In this document: positions 18,396-26,902 of the stretch, piece after piece
How the letters are laid out: each line of letters starts with the position of its first letter
Numbering within the stretch: the first letter of the stretch is position 1
Source of the DNA: Carnobacterium maltaromaticum DSM 20342
GTDB lineage: Bacteria > Bacillota > Bacilli > Lactobacillales > Carnobacteriaceae
DNA length: 64,000 nucleotides
Direction of reading: 5' to 3'
Assembly (NCBI RefSeq): GCF_000744945.1
Contig: NZ_JQMX01000001.1
Span: forward strand, 1,178,001 to 1,242,000
Notes under the pieces: generated by a model
Told to the model about the DNA's origin: nothing
The model's input: the letters and a program-made list of their open reading frames with translations, nothing else
The model's database searches: none
Translations under genes and position numbers: made by a program

Positions 18396-19301
18396 ATGAC
18401 TGGACAAATAGGGGCAAAGATAAAAAGTAAGCGCTTAGCGAAGAAATTGACACAAGCAGAGTTAGCTGCGGATATCTGTACGCAAGCTACTATCAGTAAC
18501 TTAGAAAATAAAGATCGGTTGCCAACCATTTCGGTTCTATTAAAAATCACCAATCGGCTAGATATGGAGTTTAGTGAAGTCTACGCCTATACTTCAGGAA
18601 AATCAGCAAACCACACTCAGATTTACCAAAAGATTCGTGACCTTTGTCGAATACAAAAACATCAAGAAGCCTATGATTTGATTACAACCACTATTCAATT
18701 AGATCAATTGGAAACTAATTCTGATATTAAAAGGTATTATTACTATTTAGGTATCACAGGGGTTATTGGCTATGGAAAAATTTCAGATGGCATTTATTAT
18801 TTTAACCAAGCTTTATCTAAAAAAGAAAATGAACAGATTGATTACTTAGATATATCAGCACTAAATGGACTTGCAATTGCTTATGATATAAAGAATGAGG
18901 ATGATAAAGCCTTAAATTATTATCAGCAATCTCTCACAAAATTAGAGGCTTTGCCTTTATTAATCGAAAGTATCAAAGATAAAATAGAAATTGCAAAAGT
19001 TTACTACAATACAGCTAAATTCTATTCTAAAATAGAGGACTATTCTAAAGCAATAGAGTTATGTACATCAGGAATCAAATTATTACAAAATGAAAATCTC
19101 ACTTATTATTTAGACTATTTATTTTATGAGAAGGGCTTCAATTTATTAAAAATAAAAAAAATAGATGAGGCAGAAAAATACTATTTGTATGCTTTCATAC
19201 TAGCTGACATTCATAGAAACAAGTATCTAGTGAGCGTAATTATAAGTGATATTAAATTATATGGTATACAAAATGTTGACATAACGAAAAGATTGGAATA
19301 G
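18396..19301 (+). CDS. PlcR/TprA-like transcriptional regulator 1 (HTH + TPR)
   Basis: 301 residues. An N-terminal Xre-type helix-turn-helix (about 5-65) carries the ICTQATISNLE recognition segment characteristic of PlcR, PrgX and TprA relatives. The rest is helical TPR-like repeats (about 75-300) such as YYYYLGITGVIGYGKISDG and KVYYNTAKFYSKIEDYSKAI, which in this RNPP group bind short imported peptides. Start ATG after GGAAGGGA. It is followed by a near-paralogue at 19650. No metabolic genes adjoin it, so the likely role is peptide-dependent control of the local peptide gene and unknown targets. Confidence 0.88.
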   Translation: MTGQIGAKIKSKRLAKKLTQAELAADICTQATISNLENKDRLPTISVLLKITNRLDMEFSEVYAYTSGKSANHTQIYQKIRDLCRIQKHQEAYDLITTTIQLDQLETNSDIKRYYYYLGITGVIGYGKISDGIYYFNQALSKKENEQIDYLDISALNGLAIAYDIKNEDDKALNYYQQSLTKLEALPLLIESIKDKIEIAKVYYNTAKFYSKIEDYSKAIELCTSGIKLLQNENLTYYLDYLFYEKGFNLLKIKKIDEAEKYYLYAFILADIHRNKYLVSVIISDIKLYGIQNVDITKRLE

Positions 19302-19364
19302 TTTTTATTTTGCTTATTTTTAATAAAATAATAAATACTTGGGTTGCTAGATTAACTCATGATT

Positions 19365-19404
19365 AAAAGATAGATAGATTGATGATACAATCCATCTATC
19401 TTTT
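19365..19404. terminator. Bidirectional terminator between regulator 1 and the peptide gene
   Basis: AAAAGATAGAT(A/G)GATTG pairs with CAATCCATCTATCTTTT, with T-runs on both sides. It ends regulator 1 from the left and the short peptide gene from the right, which supports the latter being a transcribed unit. Confidence 0.85.
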
Positions 19405-19426
19405 AATTTAGCAATTTAATTACTAA

Positions 19427-19507
19427 CTATCCAAATCCCAGATTTCCAAATGGTGTAATTTGCGGTACTTGATTTATAATTATTATTACATTTTCATCTA
19501 TATTCAT
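19427..19507 (-). CDS. Small signalling-peptide gene candidate (26 codons)
   Basis: ATG at 19507-19505, stop TAG at 19429-19427. The product is, in order, MNIDENVIII then INQVPQIT then PFGNLGFG. An ideal ribosome binding site (AAGGAGGA) lies 11 bases upstream, and a good promoter (TTGATT-17-TATTAT) and a terminator frame it, so it is a complete unit. It is divergent from regulator 2 and convergent with regulator 1. Position next to two RNPP-type regulators is that of PapR, Phr or SHP pro-peptides, with the signal normally at the C-terminus (here perhaps PFGNLGFG). It lacks a classical Sec signal peptide: the hydrophobic run is only VIIII. The signalling role is inferred from context. Confidence 0.7.
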   Translation of the reverse strand: MNIDENVIIIINQVPQITPFGNLGFG

Positions 19508-19580
19508 TTTTACCTAATCCTCCTTCCATCTATACACAGAGTTGATTTTACAATTTTTTAATGAAATGCTAATTTAATAC

Positions 19581-19606
19581 TATAATAATAATACAAAATA
19601 TTGTAT
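19581..19606 (+). promoter_or_regulatory. Regulator 2 start region with shared palindrome
   Basis: A TATAAT box (19581-19586) without a good -35 lies just ahead of ATACAAAATATTGTAT (19591-19606). The palindrome thus covers the regulator-2 start site and also the spacer of the opposing peptide promoter, so one protein bound here could control both. Confidence 0.5.
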
Positions 19607-19616
19607 GATTAATCAA
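19588..19616 (-). promoter_or_regulatory. Promoter of the peptide gene with operator in its spacer
   Basis: -35 TTGATT (19616-19611), 17-base spacer, -10 TATTAT (19593-19588). The spacer holds the perfect palindrome ATACAA-AATA-TTGTAT (19591-19606). The 5' untranslated region would be about 75 bases. Confidence 0.6.
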
Positions 19617-19649
19617 TAGAATAAAAATTAAAATGAAAAGAGGAAAAAA

Positions 19650-20543
19650 ATGACTACATCATTAGGGGAACTAATTAAGTTCAATAGAACAGCCAAAGGG
19701 TTAACTCAATCTAACTTAGCCGAAGGAATTTGCACTCAAGCTACTATTAGTAATCTGGAAAGTAAAAGTAGTTTACCTACTATTTCAATTTTACTACAGA
19801 TTTCAGACAAATTAAATATTGAATTTGATGATATTTATGAGTACACTTTAGAGAATACCAATGATTATAATAGAATTTTTAGGCAAGTTCGGGAATTATG
19901 TGGAAAACGAAAACATGAAGAAGCTTATAACCTTATAGAAAAAGAGATTAAATTTGATATGTTAGAAACTATTTATGACATCAAACAATACTATTATTAT
20001 ATGGGTATTACAAGTCTTGTTGGGTTCAATCGTATATCAGATGGAATTTATTATTTCAATCAAGCCCTAGCTGCTGAATCTCAAAATAGTATTGATTTTT
20101 TAGATGTTCTGTCACTTAATGGTATTGGAATTGCTTATTTTAGAGATAATGAAAATGATAAAGCTAGCACTTACTTTGAGCAATCAATAGAACAGTTAGA
20201 TGAACTTTCATCACTTATTGATACAATGAAAGATAGTTTAGAGATTTCCAAAATTTATTATAATACTGCATTATTTTATTCTAAAATTGGGAAACATAAC
20301 AAAGCCGTTAACCTTTGTAGTTTAGGTATACAACTATTAAAGAATGAAAATCTTACCTATTATTTAGAATATCTTTTATATGAAAAAGCCTTTAATTTAA
20401 TGAAACTCAATAAATTAAAAGAATCTGAAAAATATTATTTATACGCACTTGTCATAGCTGACCTTAATGACAATCAACAAGCTATTGAAGGAATAAAAAA
20501 AGACATGAAGGAATATGATATCCAAGAATACAAATATAGATAA
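19650..20543 (+). CDS. PlcR/TprA-like transcriptional regulator 2 (HTH + TPR)
   Basis: 297 residues, clearly a paralogue of regulator 1 along its whole length: the same ICTQATISNLE helix near residue 27 and parallel TPR blocks (YDIKQYYYYMGITSLVGFN, ISDGIYYFNQAL). Start ATG after AGAGGAAAAA. It is the regulator divergent from the short peptide gene, sharing about 140 bases of upstream DNA, the typical arrangement for a regulator and its peptide. It ends in a strong terminator. I infer a quorum-sensing type regulator; no target is proven. Confidence 0.88.
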   Translation: MTTSLGELIKFNRTAKGLTQSNLAEGICTQATISNLESKSSLPTISILLQISDKLNIEFDDIYEYTLENTNDYNRIFRQVRELCGKRKHEEAYNLIEKEIKFDMLETIYDIKQYYYYMGITSLVGFNRISDGIYYFNQALAAESQNSIDFLDVLSLNGIGIAYFRDNENDKASTYFEQSIEQLDELSSLIDTMKDSLEISKIYYNTALFYSKIGKHNKAVNLCSLGIQLLKNENLTYYLEYLLYEKAFNLMKLNKLKESEKYYLYALVIADLNDNQQAIEGIKKDMKEYDIQEYKYR

Positions 20544-20585
20544 AAACAGAGTTGGACTAGGCACTCTAGTCCAACTCTGTTTTTC
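20543..20585. terminator. Bidirectional terminator between regulator 2 and phzF
   Basis: AAAAACAGAGTTGGACTAG pairs perfectly with CTAGTCCAACTCTGTTTTT around a 5-base loop. Confidence 0.92.
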
Positions 20586-20593
20586 CGTATCTT

Positions 20594-21466
20594 CTAATAT
20601 TCGACTTCCAACTCTTCAACAAAACAAGCAACTCCTGAAATTGCAACTTCAATCTTATTCCCTAGCTGCTTTGCCATTACAGAAACCTCACCTGGCCTGC
20701 TCATTTCATGGCCCTGTTCAATCGCCAACTCAACTATAGGTACTTTTGCAATTTCCTTTAAATAGTATGCTCCCATGACTCCCGAGGCTGTTCCTGTCAC
20801 TGGATCTTCTACAGTACCTGAAAAACTGCTGGAAAAGTGACGACCATGTAAATTAACCCGCTCACCGTATGCTTCCAATGAAAATGGATGAATGGAAGCT
20901 GTCGGAATTTCTGTTAATATTTTAGAAAATAGTTGGTTCTGTGGTTGCATCCTCTTAAAGCTATCTAATTTTTTTATGGGTAGCAACAATGTCCAAATTC
21001 CGGTATTCCCATATTCTATTGGATACCGGTCATCTAGCTCTGTAACCTCTATTCCTATAGCACCACACAGTGCTTTTACATTTCCAGTAAATGGTTTAAA
21101 TTTTGCATCTGCTTGTTCCATTTTTATTTTTCCTGTTGCTATATGATACTCAACTTTTATTTGACCTACGTTTGTTTCAAAATGGAATTCTTCTTGTACT
21201 CCGTAGTTTTGACAAATTCCATACGTAGCTGCCATCGTTCCGTGTCCACATAAGTCGATTTCATGACCCGGAGTAAAATAACGCAAACGATAATCTGCTT
21301 TTTCAGATGGCAACACAAATACTGTCTCATTAAATCCAACAGTCTGAGCAATTTTTTGCATCTCTTTAACAGATAATTCCTCTGCTCCAAAAACAACTCC
21401 CGCCGGATTTCCCTCATTAGGTACCTGACTAAAAGCTTGGTAATGTCCCACTTTAATTTTCTTCAC
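20594..21466 (-). CDS. PhzF-family isomerase/epimerase
   Basis: About 290 residues of the PhzF family (diaminopimelate-epimerase fold). It has AFSQVPNEGNPAGVVFGAEEL near the start with the conserved Glu-Gly-Asn, RYFTPGHEIDLCGHGTMAATY near 65, and EDPVTGTASGVMGAYYL near 225. The GTG at 21466 is best placed behind GGGAGG; the longer reading from 21484 starts inside that ribosome binding site. Family members range from phenazine synthesis to unknown housekeeping roles; no phenazine genes are nearby. The MFS exporter starts 28 bases upstream of it and is probably co-transcribed. Confidence 0.85.
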   Translation of the reverse strand: MKKIKVGHYQAFSQVPNEGNPAGVVFGAEELSVKEMQKIAQTVGFNETVFVLPSEKADYRLRYFTPGHEIDLCGHGTMAATYGICQNYGVQEEFHFETNVGQIKVEYHIATGKIKMEQADAKFKPFTGNVKALCGAIGIEVTELDDRYPIEYGNTGIWTLLLPIKKLDSFKRMQPQNQLFSKILTEIPTASIHPFSLEAYGERVNLHGRHFSSSFSGTVEDPVTGTASGVMGAYYLKEIAKVPIVELAIEQGHEMSRPGEVSVMAKQLGNKIEVAISGVACFVEELEVEY

Positions 21467-21494
21467 AGACTCATCCTCCCTCAAAAAATCGGCT

Positions 21495-22925
21495 TTATTT
21501 TTTTAATAAGCGATAACCTGTCAAACAAGTAGCAAATAAACAAATAGCAAACGATACGGTAAATGTAACGTGCATACCATAAACGAACAACTGAGGTTGA
21601 TCTGCTAGGTATGTCGTTACCTTGAATCCAGCTTTTGAACTCATTGCCCAATATAAAATTGTTGTAGCAAAGGAAATTCCAAAAACCATCCCTAAATTAC
21701 GAGCTAATGAATTCATACTCCCTGCAATCCCTAATTGATCTTTAGGGACTGATGACATCACAATTGCATTGTTTGGTGATTGGAATAAGGCACTTCCTAA
21801 GCCCATCAAGCCAGTTAAGACAGCAAACCAAATGAGATTGGTATCTACTCCAATAAATATATAGGCTAATTGAACGAGCGTTAATACTGCCAAACCAATA
21901 AATGTTAAAATTTCTGCTCCAATTTTATCTGATAAGCTCCCACTAATTGGAGCTGCAATGACCATAACCATTGGGAAAACCATCAATAATAAACCAGCTT
22001 GGCTAGGTGGTAAACTCAAGGTTCCTTGTAAATAAAAAGGCATCATAACATTAAAGAAAAAATTGGTGACAAAAATTAAAAAAGCACACAGTAGACTAAT
22101 TGAAAATAAACTATTCTTAAACAAACCAAAATGAACAAGTGGCTTTTCTACCTTATTTTCAATTCGGATAAAGGCAATAAAACTAATCACAGCGATACTA
22201 AACATCCCTATTACTATACCATGAAGAAAACCGATTTCTTGACCAATAAAAATACCGATAAATAATGTTCCAATAAATAAAGCAAATGCTAAAAATCCTG
22301 CATAATCAATTTTTTCCTCTTTTAAAAATAAATCTTTTGGCAATATTTTCATACCCATAAAAATAGTAATTAATCCTACTGGTACATTAATTAAAAAAAT
22401 GGATGACCAGTCAAAATGCGCTAATAAGATTCCACCGATTCCAGGGCCAGCAATACTACCTAGCGAAACAAATGAACCCATTAATCCTAACGCTTTGCCA
22501 CGTTCCTTGATAGGGAAAATCTCTGTAATAATCCCATAATTAGCTGACATTGTCATACTCGCTCCAATCGCTTGAATGATTCTTGCCACTAATAAAAAGC
22601 CTAAATTAATCTCAATCCCACACAGTAAAGAACCTAAAACAAAAATAAACGTTCCCCACCGAAAAACTTTAATCTTGCCAATCAAATCCCCAATCTTACC
22701 AAATAGTAAAATGAGAATACAAACGGTCATTAAGTATACTGAAACAATCCATTCTGATTGATTCATAGGTACTCCTAATCGCTCTGAAATCACTGGAATT
22801 GCTATGTTAACAATGCTTCCATCTAATGTCGACATAAATGTAAATAAACCGACTGCAACTAAGATTAACCATCTATTTTTTTGGACTTTTGGGTCCATTT
22901 GATAACTTTGAATCACATTTCCCAT
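21495..22925 (-). CDS. MFS drug exporter, DHA2 (EmrB/QacA) family
   Basis: About 476 residues with 13-14 membrane segments. Motifs include LDGSIVNIAIPVISERL in segment 1, LLFGKIGDLIGKIKVF (motif A) and the antiporter region GLMGSFVSLGSIAGPGIGGIL. Such proteins export lipophilic drugs or toxic metabolites by proton antiport. I prefer the ATG at 22925, nine bases after AAGGGG; the reading from 22943 includes that site. It lies directly ahead of phzF. Confidence 0.88.
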   Translation of the reverse strand: MGNVIQSYQMDPKVQKNRWLILVAVGLFTFMSTLDGSIVNIAIPVISERLGVPMNQSEWIVSVYLMTVCILILLFGKIGDLIGKIKVFRWGTFIFVLGSLLCGIEINLGFLLVARIIQAIGASMTMSANYGIITEIFPIKERGKALGLMGSFVSLGSIAGPGIGGILLAHFDWSSIFLINVPVGLITIFMGMKILPKDLFLKEEKIDYAGFLAFALFIGTLFIGIFIGQEIGFLHGIVIGMFSIAVISFIAFIRIENKVEKPLVHFGLFKNSLFSISLLCAFLIFVTNFFFNVMMPFYLQGTLSLPPSQAGLLLMVFPMVMVIAAPISGSLSDKIGAEILTFIGLAVLTLVQLAYIFIGVDTNLIWFAVLTGLMGLGSALFQSPNNAIVMSSVPKDQLGIAGSMNSLARNLGMVFGISFATTILYWAMSSKAGFKVTTYLADQPQLFVYGMHVTFTVSFAICLFATCLTGYRLLKK

Positions 22926-23020
22926 CTTTCTTACCCCTTTCAATTTCCTTTTACATTATACCACCTTTCAGAAATTTTTCATGGTGCCTTTTTTTTAAAT
23001 AACAAGATTATCCATCGACA

Positions 23021-23067
23021 AAAAATAAATAGCCACGATTCTTAAAAGAAAGAATCCTGACTATTTA
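23021..23067 (-). terminator. Terminator of the P-type ATPase gene
   Basis: AAATAGTCAGGATTCTT pairs with AAGAATCGTGGCTATTT (mismatches) and is followed by a T-run on the minus strand. Confidence 0.75.
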
Positions 23068-23077
23068 CTCCATCAGA

Positions 23078-25423
23078 TTATATTGCTTCTGGTTTTCCAT
23101 CTGCTATTCTTGTCACTATACGACGCATTAAATGATACAATGGAACGACTGTTGCCAATAATGGAACAGCAAAAAGTAACAATTGTATATTGAACAAACT
23201 TACAAGTGAAAAAACAGAACCAAAGAAAATAAAAATAATTAAAAATAACGCAATTAAGCTGGCAATCATAGCCATTATTTTTCGATCAAGCGGTCTTGAA
23301 ATATGAATTAACGCGGTAAAACAAACTGCCCCAGTTAATAAAACACTTAAAGTTGACGTTGTAGAAAAACTTAAATTTAACATTTTTCCTACTACTAGAA
23401 TCGTTAAAATATAAATTACAACAGTTAAGCCTGCAGAAAACGCTGGTTTTAATACATTTTTCAGAAATCCACCTTTGATTTGGCTATAATTAGGACGTAA
23501 TGCCAAAAAGAAGGATGGAATACCAACGGTTAACGCGTTAATTGGACTTAATTGAATGGGTTCAAACGGATATGCTGTCCGTAAAAAAATGAAAATAACA
23601 GCTAAAACAGCCGAATAAACTGTTTTTGTTAGGTATAAAGACGCAACTCGTTGGATATTATTCACAACTCGCCGACCTTCCATAACCACTCCCACCATCG
23701 AATCAAAATTAGAGTCCAATAAAACAAAATCAGAAACACCTTTTGCAGCGTCACTTCCTTCAGCCATCGCAATACTACAATCAGCTTCTTTTAACGCTAA
23801 AATATCATTTACGCCGTCACCTGTCATACCCACGGTGTGTCCAGCTTTTTTCATTGCTTTAACCAATTCACGTTTTTGAGTTGGGCTAACACGCCCAAAA
23901 ACAGTGTGGGCTTCAGCGATTTCGGTTAAATCACTGTCCTCTTCTATTTTACTCATGTCAATAAATCGATCCCCATTTGCTACGCCAGCTCTTTTCGCAA
24001 TCTGCGAAACTGTTTTGGGATTATCCCCAGAAATCATTCTAACTTCTACTCCTTGTTGCTCAAAATAAGCTAATGTAGCCGGAGCCTCAGGTCGAATAGT
24101 ATCTTCCATAAAGACCAAACCAATCAAGTTTAAATCATCTGGTAAATGATTACTTGCTAACGGTTCTTGACTAGCCGCAAAAGCTAATACACGGTTCCCA
24201 CTTTCAATTGCTTCATTTATTTTAAGTTGAATCTCTACAGGTAATTCCGCAAATAAGTACTCAGGAGCTCCCATAATATAGGTTCCTTCCCCCTCAAATG
24301 TGGCACCACTCCATTTACGAATAGATGAAAAGGGTACTGCTCGTGTCAAATTCCACGAAAAATTTTTTTCTACTGCTTTTTGCAAAGCTAAACTGGTTGA
24401 ATTGTCATCTTGTAATCCCTCAACAAGGTTACTAATTATTTTCTCTAGCTCTTCTTTAGTTGTCTTTTGATAAGGTAAAAGATTAATTACTTTTAAGTTC
24501 CCATCGGTAATAGTTCCAGTCTTATCTAAACATAATAAATCAACTCGAGCTAGTGTTTCAATAGAACCCATCGTCTTAACTAAGACTTTACGTTTCGTTA
24601 AATTGATCACACCCACAGCTAATGCAATTGACGTAATCAAGATCAGCCCTTCTGGAATCATCCCAATAATCGCTGCAGCAGTCCCTAAGATAGCCTGTTC
24701 AATTGTAATCATATTTCCCATGTAATTTGAAAAGAATAACAGACCCCCAATAGGAATAATCGCAAATGTCAGCATTTTAATAATTCTTTTTAAGGTTTTA
24801 ACTAATTCGCTATATATTTCTTTTCCTTTTTTAGCTTCCAAAGCAATTTTAGAAGAATAACTTTCCTCTCCTACTTTGGTCGCTTTAACCAATGCATTTC
24901 CACTAATCACGTAACTACCAGATAAAACTTCTGAATCTGTCCATTTATTGACTGGATCTGCTTCACCAGTTAATTGCGACTCATCTAATTCAAGTCCTTC
25001 TGTTTCAATCACGATTCCATCGACACACAATTGCTCTCCACGACGAACTATCATCAGATCATCTTGCACAAGCTCATGCTGTTGAATCTGAACGTGACTA
25101 CCATTTCTAATAACCGTTATCTTAGCTTGATTTAACAAGCTCAACTGATCCACATTTCGCTTAGCTCGGATTTCTTGAAAAATACCAATACAAGTATTCG
25201 CTACAATAACTCCCAAAAAAATTAAGTTTTTGTAACTTCCTGTATATATAATAAAACCTGCAATGACAATATTTATAAAGTTAAAAAGTGTACATATATT
25301 GTCATAAAATATGCTCTTAAAACTCTTGGTCATAGGCTCTAAAGGTTTATTATTTTCGCCTCTTGCTAATCGGCTGGCAACTTCTTCTGTTGTTAATCCA
25401 ACTTGTTGTACTTTTGCCTCCAC
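23078..25423 (-). CDS. Cation-translocating P-type ATPase
   Basis: 781 residues. It has the TGEADPV actuator loop near 153, the phosphorylation motif CLDKTGTITDG near 296, and the hinge MTGDGVNDILALKEADCSIAMAEGSDAAK near 535, with about eight to ten membrane segments. It lacks the N-terminal metal-binding domains and CPx motif of copper or cadmium pumps, so it belongs with the Ca/Mg-type or Exp7-like ATPases of Lactobacillales. Start is GTG at 25423 after AAAGGAGG. The transported ion is not determined. Confidence 0.88.
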   Translation of the reverse strand: MEAKVQQVGLTTEEVASRLARGENNKPLEPMTKSFKSIFYDNICTLFNFINIVIAGFIIYTGSYKNLIFLGVIVANTCIGIFQEIRAKRNVDQLSLLNQAKITVIRNGSHVQIQQHELVQDDLMIVRRGEQLCVDGIVIETEGLELDESQLTGEADPVNKWTDSEVLSGSYVISGNALVKATKVGEESYSSKIALEAKKGKEIYSELVKTLKRIIKMLTFAIIPIGGLLFFSNYMGNMITIEQAILGTAAAIIGMIPEGLILITSIALAVGVINLTKRKVLVKTMGSIETLARVDLLCLDKTGTITDGNLKVINLLPYQKTTKEELEKIISNLVEGLQDDNSTSLALQKAVEKNFSWNLTRAVPFSSIRKWSGATFEGEGTYIMGAPEYLFAELPVEIQLKINEAIESGNRVLAFAASQEPLASNHLPDDLNLIGLVFMEDTIRPEAPATLAYFEQQGVEVRMISGDNPKTVSQIAKRAGVANGDRFIDMSKIEEDSDLTEIAEAHTVFGRVSPTQKRELVKAMKKAGHTVGMTGDGVNDILALKEADCSIAMAEGSDAAKGVSDFVLLDSNFDSMVGVVMEGRRVVNNIQRVASLYLTKTVYSAVLAVIFIFLRTAYPFEPIQLSPINALTVGIPSFFLALRPNYSQIKGGFLKNVLKPAFSAGLTVVIYILTILVVGKMLNLSFSTTSTLSVLLTGAVCFTALIHISRPLDRKIMAMIASLIALFLIIFIFFGSVFSLVSLFNIQLLLFAVPLLATVVPLYHLMRRIVTRIADGKPEAI

Positions 25424-25792
25424 TTTAGCGCCTCCTTTTATAGCTCTTTATTAGAATACCTATTTAATTTTTTTATATCCTTTAAAATTTCTTATTTTTT
25501 TATTAAACTTTATAATAGAGTAAGAATCTAACTCTATTTTAAAATTTTATTTTAATAAAAGCTATCGGTCCTAAGCATGAATTTCACTTCTTAATTTATA
25601 ACATATATTTACCATTTCAGCTACTTAAAAATATCACTAGTATTTAATCTTCTATATGTTAAAATAGAAGTGTTTCAAATTTATAAAAAATTTTCTATTC
25701 AAAACTAATTAGCCTTTATTTCAAACAGATTTAAAGGACTTAAAATCAAAGACTTTTCTGACAATAAACTACTATTCTAAGGAGGATTTACA
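25424..25792. other. Divergent intergenic region, no clear content
   Basis: 369 A/T-rich bases between the P-type ATPase and a small membrane protein gene. I looked for a yybP-ykoY manganese or M-box riboswitch ahead of the ATPase and saw neither. No convincing promoter or small gene is visible beyond the ribosome binding sites at each end. Confidence 0.4.
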
Positions 25793-26209
25793 ATGAAAGA
25801 TAAAAACAAGTGGCTACATTATTTATTATTTTTCCTGATTATGGGACTGGGTGTTTTTCTCATTTGCTACGTTAATTTCAGAATTGGGATTTTTAGTGTC
25901 CAAAATAAAGAGTCTTTATGGATGTTCTTTGCAAAATATATTACCACTATTTTCTTAGGTGTTTTAATTGGGATTGAATTTTTAGTCTCACAAATAAATA
26001 AATCAGGGAAATGGCGCATCAATTTAGCCAAATTAACTTTTTTAGGCATTCCAAGTATTTTATTTACTTTTTTCAACGTGCAAATTGCGAATCTAAATCC
26101 TGGCTTAAATTTCTTGTCTACTAATCAAACATTTTTGATTTTTTGGCAAATTGTATTAGGTTATACATTAGTCACAAGCTTTTATAAGAATGACTCCATA
26201 CGTTTTTAA
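25793..26209 (+). CDS. Small membrane protein of unknown function
   Basis: 138 residues with four predicted membrane segments (about 10-30, 42-65, 78-100 and 110-130), positively charged between the segments, and no signal peptide. Start ATG eight bases after AAGGAGGA, so translation is likely strong. I do not recognise the family. It stands alone between the P-type ATPase and a DUF1269-like gene. Confidence 0.65.
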   Translation: MKDKNKWLHYLLFFLIMGLGVFLICYVNFRIGIFSVQNKESLWMFFAKYITTIFLGVLIGIEFLVSQINKSGKWRINLAKLTFLGIPSILFTFFNVQIANLNPGLNFLSTNQTFLIFWQIVLGYTLVTSFYKNDSIRF

Positions 26210-26316
26210 TGTTAAGCAAAACTTTCCAATCAATTATTCTTTAAATTAGACAGATGCTTTCTTAATCTAGTATACTTAACATGTACTGAAATTAATCGAA
26301 TGGAGCGTGACTATCA

Positions 26317-26856
26317 ATGAGTAATAATGTTATTATTATGAACTTTGATTCAGAAAGTAAATCGTATCAAGCCTTTTCTGAGATCAAAAAAATGCATGTT
26401 GAAAAACAAATTAAAGGTGAACAAATGGCTATTTTAGAGCATAAGCCAAATCATCAACTAGAGCCAAAAGAATTTATCGATTTTAATGGTCCTGATAAGA
26501 ATATGAAAGGTGGCTTAATTGGAATGCTAGTTGGCGTTTTAGCCGGTCCACTAGGTGTTTTATTAGGTTGGTTTACAGGTAGTCTAATTGGATCTGTTCA
26601 AGATGCAAAAGAAATTAAAGGTGCTATGTCCGTCTTTGAAGAAACAATAGATATCATTCATGAGGGTGACACAGGGCTAATTTTAATCGCTGAAGAAGAT
26701 GATAATCGTTTTATTAATGAGTTAGTTTTCCAAAAATTAGAAGGTCGAATTACACGTTTGGCTGTTGAAGATGTTGAAAAAGAAATTGAACTAGCTAAAG
26801 AAACACAAGAAAATGTTGAAGACCATGCGAAAAAAAGTTGGTCAGATCGCAAATAA
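26317..26856 (+). CDS. DUF1269-like protein with glycine-rich hydrophobic hairpin
   Basis: 179 residues. The N-terminal part (1-65) looks like a ferredoxin-like alpha-beta domain (NVIIMNFDSESKSYQAFSEI). It is followed by a glycine-rich hydrophobic stretch GLIGMLVGVLAGPLGVLLGW with GSLIGS (about 68-95) and a charged helical C-terminus rich in Glu and Lys. This layout matches DUF1269 proteins common in lactobacilli and Enterococcus, whose role is unknown and sometimes linked to stress. Monocistronic with a terminator shared with leuS. Confidence 0.7.
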   Translation: MSNNVIIMNFDSESKSYQAFSEIKKMHVEKQIKGEQMAILEHKPNHQLEPKEFIDFNGPDKNMKGGLIGMLVGVLAGPLGVLLGWFTGSLIGSVQDAKEIKGAMSVFEETIDIIHEGDTGLILIAEEDDNRFINELVFQKLEGRITRLAVEDVEKEIELAKETQENVEDHAKKSWSDRK

Positions 26857-26863
26857 AGGCAAC

Positions 26864-26901
26864 AAAAAAGATGAAGTCATTTTTGACTTCATCTTTTTTT
26901 A
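26864..26901. terminator. Bidirectional terminator between DUF1269 gene and leuS
   Basis: AAAAAAGATGAAGTCA pairs with TGACTTCATCTTTTTTT around a short T-loop. Confidence 0.9.
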
Positions 26902-26902
26902 A

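Noticed and set aside
20594..22925. phzF plus MFS exporter as a phenazine or antibiotic cluster
   Set aside because: No other biosynthetic genes adjoin; PhzF-family proteins are widespread with housekeeping or unknown roles.
25424..25600. Possible manganese or magnesium riboswitch ahead of the P-type ATPase
   Set aside because: The conserved yybP-ykoY and M-box core sequences are not present.
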